Origin: Volvariella volvacea V23
Taxonomy: Eukaryota; Basidiomycota; Agaricomycetes; Agaricales; Pluteaceae
Length of the DNA stretch: 64,000 nt
NCBI GenBank assembly: GCA_000349905.1
Contig: KB722759.1
Span: forward strand, 461,467 to 525,466
Direction of reading: 5' to 3'
In this document: positions 23,117-37,836 of the stretch, one piece after another
How positions within the stretch are numbered: position 1 is the first letter of the stretch
Layout of the letters: each line of letters starts with the position of its first letter
The notes under the pieces: model-generated
The model's database searches: none
Told to the model about the DNA's origin: nothing
The model's input: the letters and a program-made list of their open reading frames with translations, nothing else
Program-made: the position numbers and the translations under genes

Positions 23117-24128
23117 CGCAGAGGCAGATGTATAAGAGATCTCGGAGTAGCTACGCAAAGTCGTGCGCCACAGCAATTGCCACAGGCCGTCACGTGGAGA
23201 GTCACGCCGTGACCTCCCTCTCACCGTGACACGTCCTGATTTCAACACAATCCTTCTGTGGCCCCTGATGCATTTAGCTTACCAAAGACGCACTTTTTGA
23301 ACAAGGTATCTTGAAGAAAGTCAGAGTCTGCTACAACACTCGACAAACGCTCAGAACCCGCACGACACGACCGCAACGCATTCACTCACATTGCATCGTG
23401 TCCCCAAAACCTTGAACGGTCGACCGCCCTTGGTTCGTCGTATCATTGACATAAAATGTTCCTGCGGGAGAAGGGACTACGATTATATTACTTCCTAGGT
23501 AAGCCCTACACGGTTTGCTCAGGCTTTCGGCCTTAGCCAAATCTCTAATCCGTACGCGATGCGGGGAAGAGTTGAGCAGGCTTGAAAGCACCTGCTTCAG
23601 CGGATTAGGTGCTATATCCACAGGTTATCAGCGGCCTACCCATGAATGCCAAGAATTCCGTCTTGTTATCTAAACTCGGCTGATGAATCGGAATTTGACT
23701 TCGACGGTCCTATCAGTAATGGCAACTCATCGGTATCTTGGAACCGTGGATCAGGTTCTATGGGATCAATTTCCGCAGCGAACCCCGCGTACTTCCCTCA
23801 CATAGCATTCCATCGGGAACATCGATACTGGGTGCCAATGTTACATGATTTGATGCGAGGGCAGCATCTTAAACTTTGCTGTCGCAAGAGCATGGTTCTT
23901 AATGTGTAGCCATTGCACGAACTGGTTAAGGATATCATCCTAGATGCATGGTATGTCCCTTATTTATGTTCGCGCCACAATTTGGCGCGAGAATTGCTGG
24001 ATAAGCGTTGAGACTTCTCTACTCTCCACTTGGAGTCCGAGGCGAGACTAAAATATCTACCGGCATAACGTAGTCCGTTTATAAATCCTGGTCGTACTTA
24101 CTACCCCCCACCAACTTACCATACTTAT
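23117..24128. other. Divergent intergenic region between copy 5 and A-T-R gene 2
   Basis: Short reading frames on both strands show no family resemblance. The region should hold promoters for both flanking genes. Notable pieces are CACGTGGAGAGTCACGCCGTG near 23192 and the palindrome at 23970. Confidence 0.5.
23970..23990. promoter_or_regulatory. Palindrome TCGCGCCA-N5-TGGCGCGA before A-T-R gene 2
   Basis: Perfect 8-bp arms (23970-23977 and 23983-23990) around CAATT, about 140 bp before the ATG at 24129. The right arm includes TTTGGCGC, the core of the membrane-family promoter element. One arm, TCGCGCCA, also occurs upstream of A-T-R gene 3. Confidence 0.5.
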
Positions 24129-27100
24129 ATGACCCAATTCCACCCCTCACCCGAACTGTCTTCCAATGCCGAATGCCCCATAGCCAACATCCTCGACCAT
24201 AATGCAACCTACAACCCGGAGCACCCATTCTACATTTACGCAGACGACAATGCAGATAGAGGTGTCAAAGTCATAACCCACGCTGAATTTGCTGACGCCG
24301 TTCATCGTGCTGCATATGCCATCCGACCAGATTTGACAAGTCCTCAAGATGAAGTGGTAGCTGTCATCTCCAATTCTGATGTGATTGTCTACCAAGCCAC
24401 CGTAGCTGGTTTGCTCATTGCAGGATTGATAGTATGTCCCTTCGACTCTCTTCAATTGGTTTTACCTCATCTCGCGACTCAAAGCCCATCCCTATCTCGC
24501 CCCGCAACTCCCCTCCAGCAATCATCAATCTCCTGGAGAAGACAAACTGCCATCGAATATTAACGACCAAGGACACCACTCTCTCGCTTATGGAAGCCGT
24601 ACACTCCCACCTCTCTATCCACAACCCCGACTTCACTGTTCAGATTGACGAGTCTCCAACATTACTCGAGCTCTTCCCTCAACTAGACAAAACTCCCAGA
24701 GAACGACCCAAACCCCGTATTTGCTACCCCAAGCGCGCCGATTTCCCGGATCCACGTGCCCCATACCTGTACCTCCACTCATCCGGCAGCACCGGATTCC
24801 CAAAGCCCATTCCATGGACTCGTCGAACTCTCAGCTTCTGGTCCTCTATGCGTGCGTACTTCATCTTACTCGCAGATTTCCAACTTACAATACGCCATAG
24901 CTGTCCTTCGAAAGTACAAAGCTACAAATCGTCAAGTAGTCATGTCATGCATGCCCCTCCCGCCTTTCCATGCTCTCGGTGTCCTGGCACAGCTCATGAT
25001 GCCCGCGTTTGGAGGGTCGATTGTGGGCGTTTATCCGCCTATGGTGTATAAACGTGGCCAGTCGCCGATGTTTCCGAGTCCTGATAATGTATTGGAGCAC
25101 CTAAGACGGACACAGTGTAATGAATTGGTTATTATTCCGTCGTTCTTGCATATGTGGTCTCAGTCACCGGAAGCTGTGGAGCAACTCAAGTCGTTGGATC
25201 AAGTCGTATGTGTTTCTCTCTATACCTGGGCTAGTAGTGCTTACCAGGAGCTTTAATCCAATTGTCGTACAGTTATTCGGTGGTGGTGCCTTGTCACCTA
25301 AAATAGGGAACATGCTGGTCGACGCAGGAGTTAGACTGGATACTCTGTACGGCGGTACGGAGTTTAGTCTCGTCACGAAGCTGTACTCCCGACCACGGGA
25401 CGACAAAGCATGGGATTATACCGAGTTTGATGAGCGTGTAAATGTCAATTTGGATCCGCAGGGTGATGGAACTTACGAATTGCGAGTCCTGGTACGCTTT
25501 TTCTGTCGTTCAGTTCATTTGATATCGAGCCCATGGCATCCTGGAATAACAGAAGGGCGAACGTTATGAGCCAGCAGTTATTAATATGCCTAATGGTGAA
25601 GGATATGCCACATCTGATTTGGTTGAGGAGCACCCGACCAGAAAGGGGCTTTGGAAGGTGTAAGTAACATATAAATCCTGTGATATCTCTCGCCAAAGCT
25701 TTGATTAGCATTGGTCGTGTCGACGACGTGATCATACACTCTTCTGGGGAGAAGACCGTTCCGACGCCTATGGAAAGCGTCATCAACAGCAATCCAATGT
25801 AAGTCTCCCATTGAACACTAAGATTGAGGTTCACATTCAACATGCCCGTAGGGTTAATGGGGTCATCTTATTCGGTCGTCAGCGCGAACTCGTTGGTGCT
25901 CTTGTTGAGCTCCGACCCGAGTTCCAGATTGACATCAACGATGAAGCTGAGGTAGAGGACATGAGGTCGAGGCTTTGGTGAGTTTTTAATTGAGTACCTT
26001 GGCTTACTCAATACTGACGAAATTTACTAGGCCCACGATCGAGGAAGCCAATCGCGAAGCTCCTGCGTTCAGCAGGATCTACAAAGAAATGATTATCTTC
26101 GTTCCACCGGACAGGCCCTTCCCTCGTACTGGCAAGGGAACAGTCATGAGGAAGAATGCCTTGCAGTTGTTCGAACAAGAGATTAACGAATTGTACGTCC
26201 AATCCGGAAAGATGCACCATACCCGCTATTGATCTATGGAGCATAGATACGACAACGCCAACAACACCGCGAAAGGATCAGACGGGATTGATTCTCCAGT
26301 ATCCTGGGATGAACAAGGACTCACAAACTGGTTCCTCCGCCAACTCGAAGAGTTCCACCCCGATATTCATTTTGATGCCTCGGTTGATCTTTTCGATCAA
26401 GGAGTCGATAGTCTCGACGTTACGTTCCTTCGCCAACGATTCCTAGCAATACTTCGTCAAGCCGAGGGGGAGAAATTCAAAAATGCGATTGGGAAGCTTA
26501 ATGAAGGAGTCATCTACTCCCACCCGACTGTTGAGTCACTGGCCTCGTACCTTCTGTTGTTGCTCAATGCACCAGAGAATTCGGATGCTGAAAAGGACAT
26601 GGAAGACGGCCGTCAGATCATTGAAACTACCCTTTCCAAATACTCGCTCAACTTACCATCTCCACCAGGGTCGCATTCACCACTCCAAGAATACGCAATA
26701 GTCCTGCTCACTGGTTCAACTGGCAACCTGGGATCTCATCTCTTTGCTCAATTGGTAAAGGATGACAGAGTCGCCAAGCTTTACGTTTTGAATCGAAAGG
26801 GTTCGAGTCAGACTTCGGGTATTGAAAGACACGAGAAGAGGTTCATAGAGCACGGGTTGGACGTTGAAGCGCTGAGGGACGGGAAAGTTGTGTATATCGA
26901 GTCCGACGCCACGAAGGAGAAGCTAGGACTCGGAGCAGGGCTTTACGAAGAGGTAAGGATCTCTGGTTACTCTAGCTGTAGTCGCTTACGGGATTGCCCT
27001 ACTGATAGCTGCGAAACTCCGTCAACGTAATCATCCACAATGCATGGCGACTCGACTTTAATCTAACTCTGCCTTCCTACGAACCGAATATCCGGGGAAC

Positions 27101-28073
27101 TCGTAACTTGGTCGACCTCGCTCTCAAAAGTCCCAACTCGTCCTCCCTTAGATTTGTCTTTACCTCGTCTATTGCTATCGCTCAGGGTTGGGATAAGAGT
27201 AAGGGGCCATTCCCAGAGGAGTCAACTGAAGATGCCAGTGTGGCTGTGGGACCGGGTTACGGCGCGGCAAAGTACATCTGCGAACGGGTATGTGTCTTCT
27301 ATGTCTTTCTCCCATTGGTATTTCATTCGTCCATTGCAGCTCCTTATGAAGAGCGGGCTGCAATCCTGCTCGTTGAGGATTGGTCAACTCACAGGCGCTC
27401 ATCCGAACGGAGCATGGGCGACAAGTGACTGGGTTCCAATTTTTGTGAAAAGTAGTATCCGTCTTGGAGCTCTTCCCTTGTCTCCAGGCGTAAGTTTCCC
27501 TCTCCCTCTGTCATTCTACTTGCATTATCACGCCTCTTGTGCTCAACTTGATTTCAACCAGCTCATCTCATGGCTTCCAATGAACGCCGTCGCTACAAGC
27601 ATTCGTGACGTCATGTTCTCAAATGCAGAGCCGCACCAGGCCATCAATGTCGTTCATCCATACCCTATCAAATGGAACGACATGACAGAGTTCATAAACG
27701 ACGCATTGGTCGAACAAGACATTATCAAGGAACCCCTATCGACCATTGCTTTTCCAGACTGGGTGCGCAGGTTGGAAGAATGTGCTATTTCCCCCACGGA
27801 TGAAGCCTTTGAATCTATCGTATGTTCCTGTCTATTGCTCATCCTAGATTGCCCAACGCTATCCAGCCGGCCATCAAGTTGAGAGATTTCTACAAAGCAT
27901 TCGCGGATAGGAAATACATCAACCCAGAGGTGGAGGAAAGCGGCGACTTCGCGAATTTTGAGACGAACAAGAGCCAGGCTATCAGTCCTACGATTGATAA
28001 ATTGAACTCTCTTGGAAAGGGTGATGCTGAGAGATGGATTAGGTATTGGAAGGGTGTTGGATACTTTAATTGA
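24129..28073 (+). CDS. NRPS-like adenylate-forming reductase (A-T-R), complete
   Basis: Thirteen exons: 24129-24431, 24485-24851, 24901-25205, 25273-25491, 25553-25659, 25709-25798, 25852-25977, 26031-26192, 26247-26952, 27009-27287, 27340-27489, 27562-27819 and 27867-28073. All have GT/AG ends and join in frame to 1092 aa. Adenylation domain (about 1-550): SSGSTGFPKPIPW, YGGTEFS, GRVDDVIIHSSGEK and RTGKGTVMRKNA. Carrier domain: FDQGVDSLDV, attachment Ser near 615. Reductase domain: LLTGSTGNLGSH near 715 and YGAAK near 879-883, as in short-chain dehydrogenase-like release domains. The layout matches basidiomycete adenylate-forming reductases; alpha-aminoadipate reductase (Lys2) is a distant relative but less likely. 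It lies tail-to-tail with copy 6, 325 bp away. Confidence 0.93.
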
Positions 28074-28397
28074 GGCATGAGGGGTGGTTGCAGTGGAGCC
28101 GCATTCGGAGATCTGGCGTAAACATGAAGGAACGAAAAGCATACACGATTTTAACGGTTTATAATGATGTCCCTTATACATAAAAGATGTTAGACTAGAG
28201 TGTATAAAATGCATTGATATAACAATCTTTCAAAAAGCTCGAATGCGTTATCCCTAAAGCATCCCAATACCCAGAACGGGCATTGCTCGGATGAATAAAC
28301 CCCAGGGAAGTTCAGAACAAGTAGTAGGCAGCGAAAGCAAATCCAGACGAGAGTCAGAGCATAAACTGCGGTTAAATATCAAGAAATTATAAACTAA

Positions 28398-29930
28398 TCA
28401 AAAGTGTGGAATCCATTTGACAGTCTCGTATGCTGAAGCAGGCAAAGCACGAAGAGAGAAGAAAACCAAAAACAGAATGACTACGCGAGCAGCGATATAC
28501 AAAGGAGAACCAACATGAAGCGCAAGAAACCAAAACACATAATTAGTCTTATGACAAAACTCCTCCAGCTTTGATCCTTTGGTTGCCCTCCAATACAGGA
28601 TTTTGAACGTACTCGAAATCGTGATGAGGAATGGAGTACCGGTGAGAACGAGCGACGATACCCTCCAAAGCCAGGTCTCATATACACTAGGAAACGTGAA
28701 GTTCCATCCTGCAAGGTGGATTGCTCCGAACAATATTCCAACTATAGAAGCGGATATGTATGCAAGTGAATGAGCTTTCCAATCCAATTCCGAGGCTTCG
28801 AATGGATGAACACTTGTAGATCTCTGGTCGTCGAATCGTAGTCCTTGATTATTTGCCATGTCGAGGAGAGATCCGAAGATAGATGTGAATGCCTCTTTGA
28901 AGGGCTTGCCACACTCTAGACCCATACCAGGATACCATTCTCTCTCCCACAGTTCCTTATTTTGTCCACTTAAGCTCTGCCTTTTGAGCAGCCCACCTAG
29001 CCAAGTCGTAATCGCCTTTGTCACCCATGCCTTGCAAGTGCTACCGATATGCGTCCAAACTTTGGTGTACCACCACGCCTCTACTTCCTGTCCTTCCGTA
29101 GGACCATCAACTCGATTCCCGTTCCAATCAACGTAGATCGGATATCCAACGTTCAACGGCTTATCCCACCACAACCCATAAGTAACAACATTCAACACGG
29201 CAAACGCTACCGTCACCAACTCAATTTCCGTCAACGCGAGACCTTGAATGTGGCGAGCGATGCACTGGATAACGAACCACGACGTTTGCAGCACCACAAC
29301 CGCTTTTGCAAGAACATCCCCTTTTCCACGATCAGCGATTTCCTTGGTGTTGATGGCAGGAACCTCGTCCATCCATCCAGATTCAGATTCCAGCTGCTTG
29401 GACCAGCAGTTCCACGATAACACATTATACGCTCCAGGCTGACTCTGTCTGTCTACTTCTACCATCAGCCCTCCCATTTGCAAGAAAAATCCGTGTGCCA
29501 TGGTCCAGCCTTGCTCTTTTGCAGTCAGTGTCTTTTATACCGCAGAAGTATCTCAGCAGGACATACCCTTGTTGGCATCTGCAATCCTCCTCGCCATTAT
29601 CCTCTGTCGAAGAGCCCACATTATCACTATTTCGGGAGCCAAAACCGCATAAAGCATTGTCCGCAACTTCATCCAAGTCACTCGTGCGGATGAGTTATTC
29701 TGATCGGGGATGTTGTGGTGAACGGAGATATAGGTACATAGGAAAATGACCCCGAGGCAGCTGTATATGATGTCGAATGTTGTTCGCATATTCGTAGTAC
29801 TGCACTTGCACGGGCATGTGATGGCATTTGAATGGTTTATGGTCATTGTGGGACCATCCGGAACAGTGGTCGGGATGGGGAAGGCGAGAGAACGTGCGAG
29901 GATAGCAAGGAGTATGCCTATGACAATCAT
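28398..29930 (-). CDS. WWDKPLN-family multi-pass membrane protein, copy 6, divergent
   Basis: Exon 1 is 29930-29567 and exon 2 is 29515-28398, with a 51-nt intron (GTATGT..AAAAG); 493 aa. The start MIVIGILLAILARSLAFP replaces the usual MFLAG signal. The CDPNKRR block is altered to a Cys-richer CPCKCSTTNMRTTFDIIYS, while CLGVIFLCTYISVHHNIPDQ, MWALRQRIM, WTMAHGFFLQMGGLM, LTEIELVTVAFAVLN and WWDKPLNVGYPIYVD remain. The linker between WWDKPLN and the later helices is about 40-50 residues longer than in copies 4 and 5. It converges on A-T-R gene 2. It is the most diverged copy in this half of the window, apparently functional and older than the tandem pair at 19.5-23 kb. Confidence 0.87.
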
Positions 29931-30010
29931 TGATAAGAGACTTGCAGTCGGGGCGGTGTTCAGTACTGTTGATTCACATCAACACCGTGCTGTTTAGGTC
30001 ACGTTGCATC

Positions 30011-30025
30011 GATCTGGCGCCTATC
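30011..30025 (-). promoter_or_regulatory. Promoter element of copy 6
   Basis: Plus-strand GATCTGGCGCCTATC, sense GATAGGCGCCAGATC, 81 bp before the ATG at 29930, matching the spacing at copies 4 and 11. The remaining 30026-30594 holds no gene I can support. Confidence 0.55.
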
Positions 30026-30594
30026 CCGCCATCTTCATTGAACATTACGTACCGACGGAGACAAAATACAATGACTTTTGCTGTGCTAATTGAGGGGTTG
30101 AGTGGGACGCGCTATAGAGGTGGTTTTACCTTATTCTTGAGTGAAGTGGTAGAAATCCCCAAGCGGGCGTGTAACACGGCGATACGAGATGGCACATCCT
30201 CGCGCTTATTCTTCGAACCTCTTTCGAAGACTTCGTATCTGAACACCGAGTATCACGCAAATGCGATACCTCCTCGACTTCTCATCATGCGTCGTCATTT
30301 AAACAGGGCTGATGCGGACGCGCCACTCCCCTGCGTGGGCTCTTTAAACCCCAGCAAGGGGACGCACTGCGTTTCGACATCTCGATCCACTAGGTAAGAC
30401 GCCAGCGATAGGTATAGATTAAGACCTATTATACATGAAAATAAATACCACTCCAACGGAAAAACGCGTGTTTTCTCCATACTACCCACCTTCACCTCTT
30501 ATCTTTCAATGCTCGCATACATATCGTGTGCGAAACAGCATAAATCCTCTCAGAACCCGCACAGGGGTCCACTTTGGTCATTCATCCCCACGTC

Positions 30595-33308
<2,714 letters not shown>

Positions 33309-35082
33309 TCAGGTGGTTGGTTGGTTGGTGTGTTTTGCTTGTTCCTGGGGTATATGTAGGAAGGGGGACGGGGATGAGCGGTTGGTTCGGAGGGAGGGAG
33401 GGGAGAGCTCGAGAAACGAGGGTAGACGGACAGATGGATGGATGGATGGACGAAATGAAGAGCAAGAGGACAAGCAGGCAAGGAATGAGCCGAGCAACGT
33501 GTACCTGCGCAATAAGTATAAAAACGAGAAATGCCCCGCGCAGGATTAGCATTGCACCTTCCCCCCTCGAGCAGGTCACATTACCCTCCCAATGCCCATG
33601 CTTACCATTCGGACCAAGCACACGACGACGGATCTGAAGCCATCAAACTCGGCTGGAGGAAAAAAAGGAGGAAATGCAGCGCGGTATGAAGAGAAATCAG
33701 TGCCAAGCCCGAGCTAGCACTCGGCTCGTCGGGCCTTGTCGTGACTCGGGGTAATTGGCATCAATTGCTTGCGGACAGGGAAGCTTTGAATAAGCTCCTG
33801 TCTACCCCACACGGAGGCGTGCGTCTGATATACACAGACCAAGTCTGGGGAGCGAGTGGGCCAAGACGCGACGTGGCAGAGGATGGGAGGCTCGCATTCG
33901 CTGTGGCGTGGATTTCGTGGTATCTTCGGCATGCTCGGTATTTTCCCTTGCCCAGTCTCCGAGTCCGGGGGTGGAGAGTGTATGTCCGTGTTGTGCTCTC
34001 CTCGGCCCTGGCTTGACACCAACATGCAATCACAGCTCCTGCCTCTCGTATCAACGTGCCCATCAACCCAACCCAACGATGACATTGTCAGCTTGAACAC
34101 TGGTATAACGCCGACTACCCCATATCCGAGTCGCTCTTCCTGTGCAGCCTCAACCCGAACCTGAATCCCGTAAAACCGCCAATCACCATCCAATCCGGGT
34201 CACGAGTGGCGATCGATGGGCCAAGGGTGCTTGTAGTTGAGGGAGGGCCAATCGCCTGCGATGGCAAGAATAGCACAGGCCAGGTTCGTCAAAGTGTGCG
34301 TCACATTATTGCGTGCACACGATTTCGTCGCGGTCAGAGGGAGAGCGAGAAGGGCATGACCATGGCCGTGGTTGGTTTATGGCGTGAGCACCATTGGGGC
34401 GAGTTTTCGTCTGGTTGTAGGTGTTGTTTGCTTGCATTGAGGATGGGTCAGTGGGTGTGTCCCTAGTGGCCAAGCGATCGCGTTGGGAATTCAAATAGCC
34501 AAGTATGGCTCAAGTTTGTACCAAGAATAGACACTTAAGAGCGGCATGCTATGAGATTTAGGCAGAGGGCGAAGACGAGTAACGCTGAGGGCGGAACAAC
34601 TCGGGTGGAGTGGGACTCTGACAGTGAGAGAACGGATACCCAGGCTGCTTATTCTGGATGATGTGTCGAGCATCGGGCAGCAGCCAACGTGTGACCGACC
34701 CACCCGCCGCGTTGAGCGCACACACCGACATGAGTGTAGCAGAAATCCTCCATCGCGTTGGGCGTTACTCAGCGCATAATTTAGTGCATGTGGTGCCGTG
34801 AGCATGTGCACCCGCGATGGGGCGCTGTGCCTGGGAAAAGCAAGGTGCCCTCTGAGCTCGCAGCGCAGACCAGCATCGCAGGCAGCGCAGAGCCAGACAC
34901 TTGTATCTGGCGAGCGGGTGCCAAGGCGACGACTGACGAAAACGAAGATCCACGCTTGTGCTGACAGATCTGGGGTGGTCAACGCCACGCCTCGCCTAAC
35001 GCAATTTATAAATACACTCCGCCCCTCCCCTTCTTTCTCTCCAACCACCACATTCAACTGTCCTCCCCCTGTCATTTCAACA
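33309..35082. other. Intergenic between GH47 and methyltransferase genes
   Basis: The two genes are divergent. Overlapping frames of up to 190 codons on both strands are GC-driven shadows without motifs. A GATG tetranucleotide run (GATGGATGGATGGATGGA) lies near 33432. I see no RNA gene. Confidence 0.5.
35007..35014 (+). promoter_or_regulatory. TATA box of the methyltransferase gene
   Basis: TATAAATA at 35007-35014, 69 bp before the ATG at 35083, followed by a pyrimidine-rich stretch typical of fungal transcription starts. Confidence 0.6.
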
Positions 35083-36286
35083 ATGCCAAACGTCTGGCAG
35101 CGTCATCCGAAATACTCCCTGTTGATCGCGTTCACGATCCTTGCGACGCTCTACCTCCTCAGTCCTTACAGCGACGGTTCCGGGATATCGTTGACGGGCC
35201 TCGGCTCCTTGGGTGGGCGGGATCTTACTCTGGCTGCGAGACTCGAGCGGGCGGATAGGATCTACGACAAGGTTTTGCGGGACAGGCAGAAGCTCATCCA
35301 GAAATGGGGTCCCGAGCCCAAGGACATCTACACGTACGTCGCCCGGCATGCCCCTGACGCCCTCCACGCCTAAATCGCCCCCAGCTTCCCTCCTGATGTG
35401 CGGCCATGGCCACCTTACACTGTCTGTGAGTAAAGTCTTGTGTGTCTGGCGGACTGTGCCTGACGCGCGTACAGGGGACTTTTTCCCAGCGGCATACAAC
35501 TGCCCCCACGAAGTCGAACGCCACGGCGCCATGGGTGACGGTGGAAAATGGGTCTGCGGTCTCTCCCGACTCCGAGAAAAGCGGGACTGCATCATCTACT
35601 CTTTCGGTGCGTTCCCCTCCCCTCCCTTTCTCTCCTCTTCCTCATCACATCCCCCAGGCATAAACCTCGAATCGTCCTTTGAAGCCTCCATCCTCGAAAA
35701 CACAAACCACTGCCAGATCTGGGGCTACGACTTCTCCGTGCCCTCCTTCGGCCCCGAGATCTCGCACAACTACACCGACCGCGCGCACTTCTTCGCCTAC
35801 GGCCTCGCGGGCACGAACCACAAGGACCCCGAGGGGCACCTGATGTACACCCTCCAGTCCCTCATGGAGCACAACAACCACGACCACATCGACATTCTCA
35901 AGATCGACATCGAGGGCTGGGAGTTTGAGGCCCTCGAGGCGTTCGTCAAGCCGTATCTGAAGGCGCAAGGGCCGGGAGGGAAGGCGGGCAGGGCGCTGCC
36001 GGTGGGACAGCTGCAGCTGGAGATCCACATCTGGGACAAGACGTTCGAGTGGTTCCTGGGCTGGTGGGAGATGCTGGAGAGTGTGGGGCTGAGGCCGTTC
36101 TGGACGGAGCCGAATCTGGTGTATCAGAACTATCATCACGATAAGAACTCGGATCTGGCAGAGGTGCGTGTCGCTTTTTCTTGTCTGGGAGCCCTTGGGT
36201 GGCTTATATGCGCGTTTTCTTTGTAGTACTCGTTCATCAACATTCAAAGCCCAAACGCGTTCATCTCGGATTCGGCGATGCACTGA
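35083..36286 (+). CDS. METTL24-like membrane-anchored methyltransferase-domain protein
   Basis: Five exons (35083-35333, 35385-35425, 35475-35606, 35658-36163, 36227-36286) join in frame to 329 aa. A single N-terminal anchor (YSLLIAFTILATLYLLSPY) makes it a type II membrane protein, probably Golgi. The motif GDGGKWVCGL, then CIIYSFGINLESSFE and ILKIDIEGWEFEALEAF, are those of the METTL24 (Methyltransf_22-like) and FkbM-like groups. The acceptor is not known. It sits next to the GH47 mannosidase in divergent orientation; both belong to ordinary cell biology and look unrelated to the surrounding cluster. Confidence 0.82.
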
Positions 36287-37704
36287 GCGAAAAAAGTTTC
36301 GATGGGTGTGATTGATTGGCGCGCGGGGAATTGTGCCGGTTGGTTACGCGTACACTCCTCGCCCCATTTCACCAAACTCACACTCCCATTCCGCACTTCC
36401 TCACTCCTACACTCGACTTCTTCACTATACAATACCATACCATACTCCTCGTCTGTAACGCACCCCACGTGCCCCTTTGCACTAATCTTGGCTCACTTTC
36501 AATTGGGATTCTCAGGAGGGCTTTTAGGTGTTTTTCTTTGCTAGTGCTAGGTTTTCCGAATGTGTTTCTGTTTCCTTTTGGGCTTTGGTGCTAATGAAGA
36601 CCTCGTTTCCTTTGTCTCTCGTTCTTCTGTTGGGTTTTCGTGACTGGCTTGTGAGGCATTAGGTTTAAGCTTTAAGCTTCCAACCTTATACTTTCAGACT
36701 GGACCTCGGCCGCTTGGTCCTAGTTGAGGTGTTGAGAGCATCCATCTTTCTTCTCGGGCCCCTCACGGCAACGTCGTCGTTCTTGTTCGGTATGAAAGCT
36801 CAAAAGGCCCTCATTGCGCTCCCTCTACAATGCTCCGGTAAGTCCGTCATGCGGTCTCCCTCCCGGAGCCAGGTATTTTTGCACCATTTCCTATGTCCTA
36901 CGTTAACTGGCATACATTACATCCCATGGTCATGTGTGAGTATCTACCATATGCCCTCCGTCGGGTGATGTGGGACGCCCTCGGGAACGCTATCCCCTCC
37001 GCATGTTACTCTGTCTTTCAACCATCTTCTTCTCGTTCCTTATCACCTTCTCCCATCCTTCAATCCCCGTTTTCAGGCGTGCTATTTCTCCAGGTCTTAG
37101 GCTGTGCAGATGCTTTTCGAGAGCCACACCCGGCTCGGTCCCGTTTGGCGCGCGCGCGTCCGCGTCGAGCCCTGCATCGCCTCGAGTCGACGAGTGCAGT
37201 GGTGAGTCCAAGGGCTCCGCTCTCCCTGTCCTTTACAGCTATTGGCGCACAAGCTGTCCGACGTCGAGTCCCAGAACTGGCGGGACCCACGGATCGCGCC
37301 TTCCAACGAGCATCGCGGTGCAGTCGATGGACGTAGCTGGCCAATCTCGAACGCGCGGCGGGTAGGTTTGGCGAGTTTTAGAGAACTGTAGAGGGCCATG
37401 GAGCAAGGACGAGCGGGGTGGATGCCAAGTCACCAGGTGAACCCCCCCCCCCCCAACGCCAGGGGACGGCTGTGTTGAAACGTTTAATGTGAGTTTTGGA
37501 CGAGGCTGTTACGCGAATGGGGGTTCCTGTCTCAAAGTTCGTGTCAGGTGTCAAAAACGAGGGTGGTCGGAGGGCGTTTGATGCGTCGAGCGCACAAGGG
37601 TGGCGTCAAGTTGTGAGGGGTCTAATACAAATCATGGAATGGTGCGTGCTCACTTTGGGCAGGACGATGGTCAGTTGACAGGAACGGACAGATAAGGGTT
37701 TCAC
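36287..37704. other. Intergenic, no supported gene
   Basis: Several frames on both strands without recognisable motifs. A run of 14 C at 37441-37454 is the longest homopolymer I noticed and a possible assembly weak point. Confidence 0.5.
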
Positions 37705-37719
37705 AATAAGCGCCAAATC
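37705..37719 (+). promoter_or_regulatory. Promoter element of copy 7
   Basis: AATAAGCGCCAAATC, the sense form of the family element, now on the plus strand before a plus-strand gene. GGATATATTC follows near 37739, matching copy 4, where GGATATATTC also follows the element. The distance to the ATG is 118 bp. Confidence 0.6.
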
Positions 37720-37836
37720 CGACGAACACGAGGGGGAGAGGATATATTCAAGAGTCGAGTCACCAGCGGAACTTCAGCAGAGCTCAAAGCTCCTCTCGTC
37801 CCACTATATACCTTGTCAGCACTACCAGCCTTCACC

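Noticed and set aside
23382..23909. Open frames of 79 (-) and 87 (+) codons between copy 5 and A-T-R gene 2
   Set aside because: No motif or family similarity; the region is better explained as a divergent promoter.
24129..28073. Identification as alpha-aminoadipate reductase (LYS2)
   Set aside because: The domain order is the same, but the protein is shorter than typical Lys2, is present in three local copies, and its motifs (SSGSTGFPKPIPW) fit basidiomycete adenylate-forming reductases better.
33714..34193. Overlapping open frames of 100-160 codons on both strands
   Set aside because: Mutually overlapping, with no motifs; no way to prefer one.
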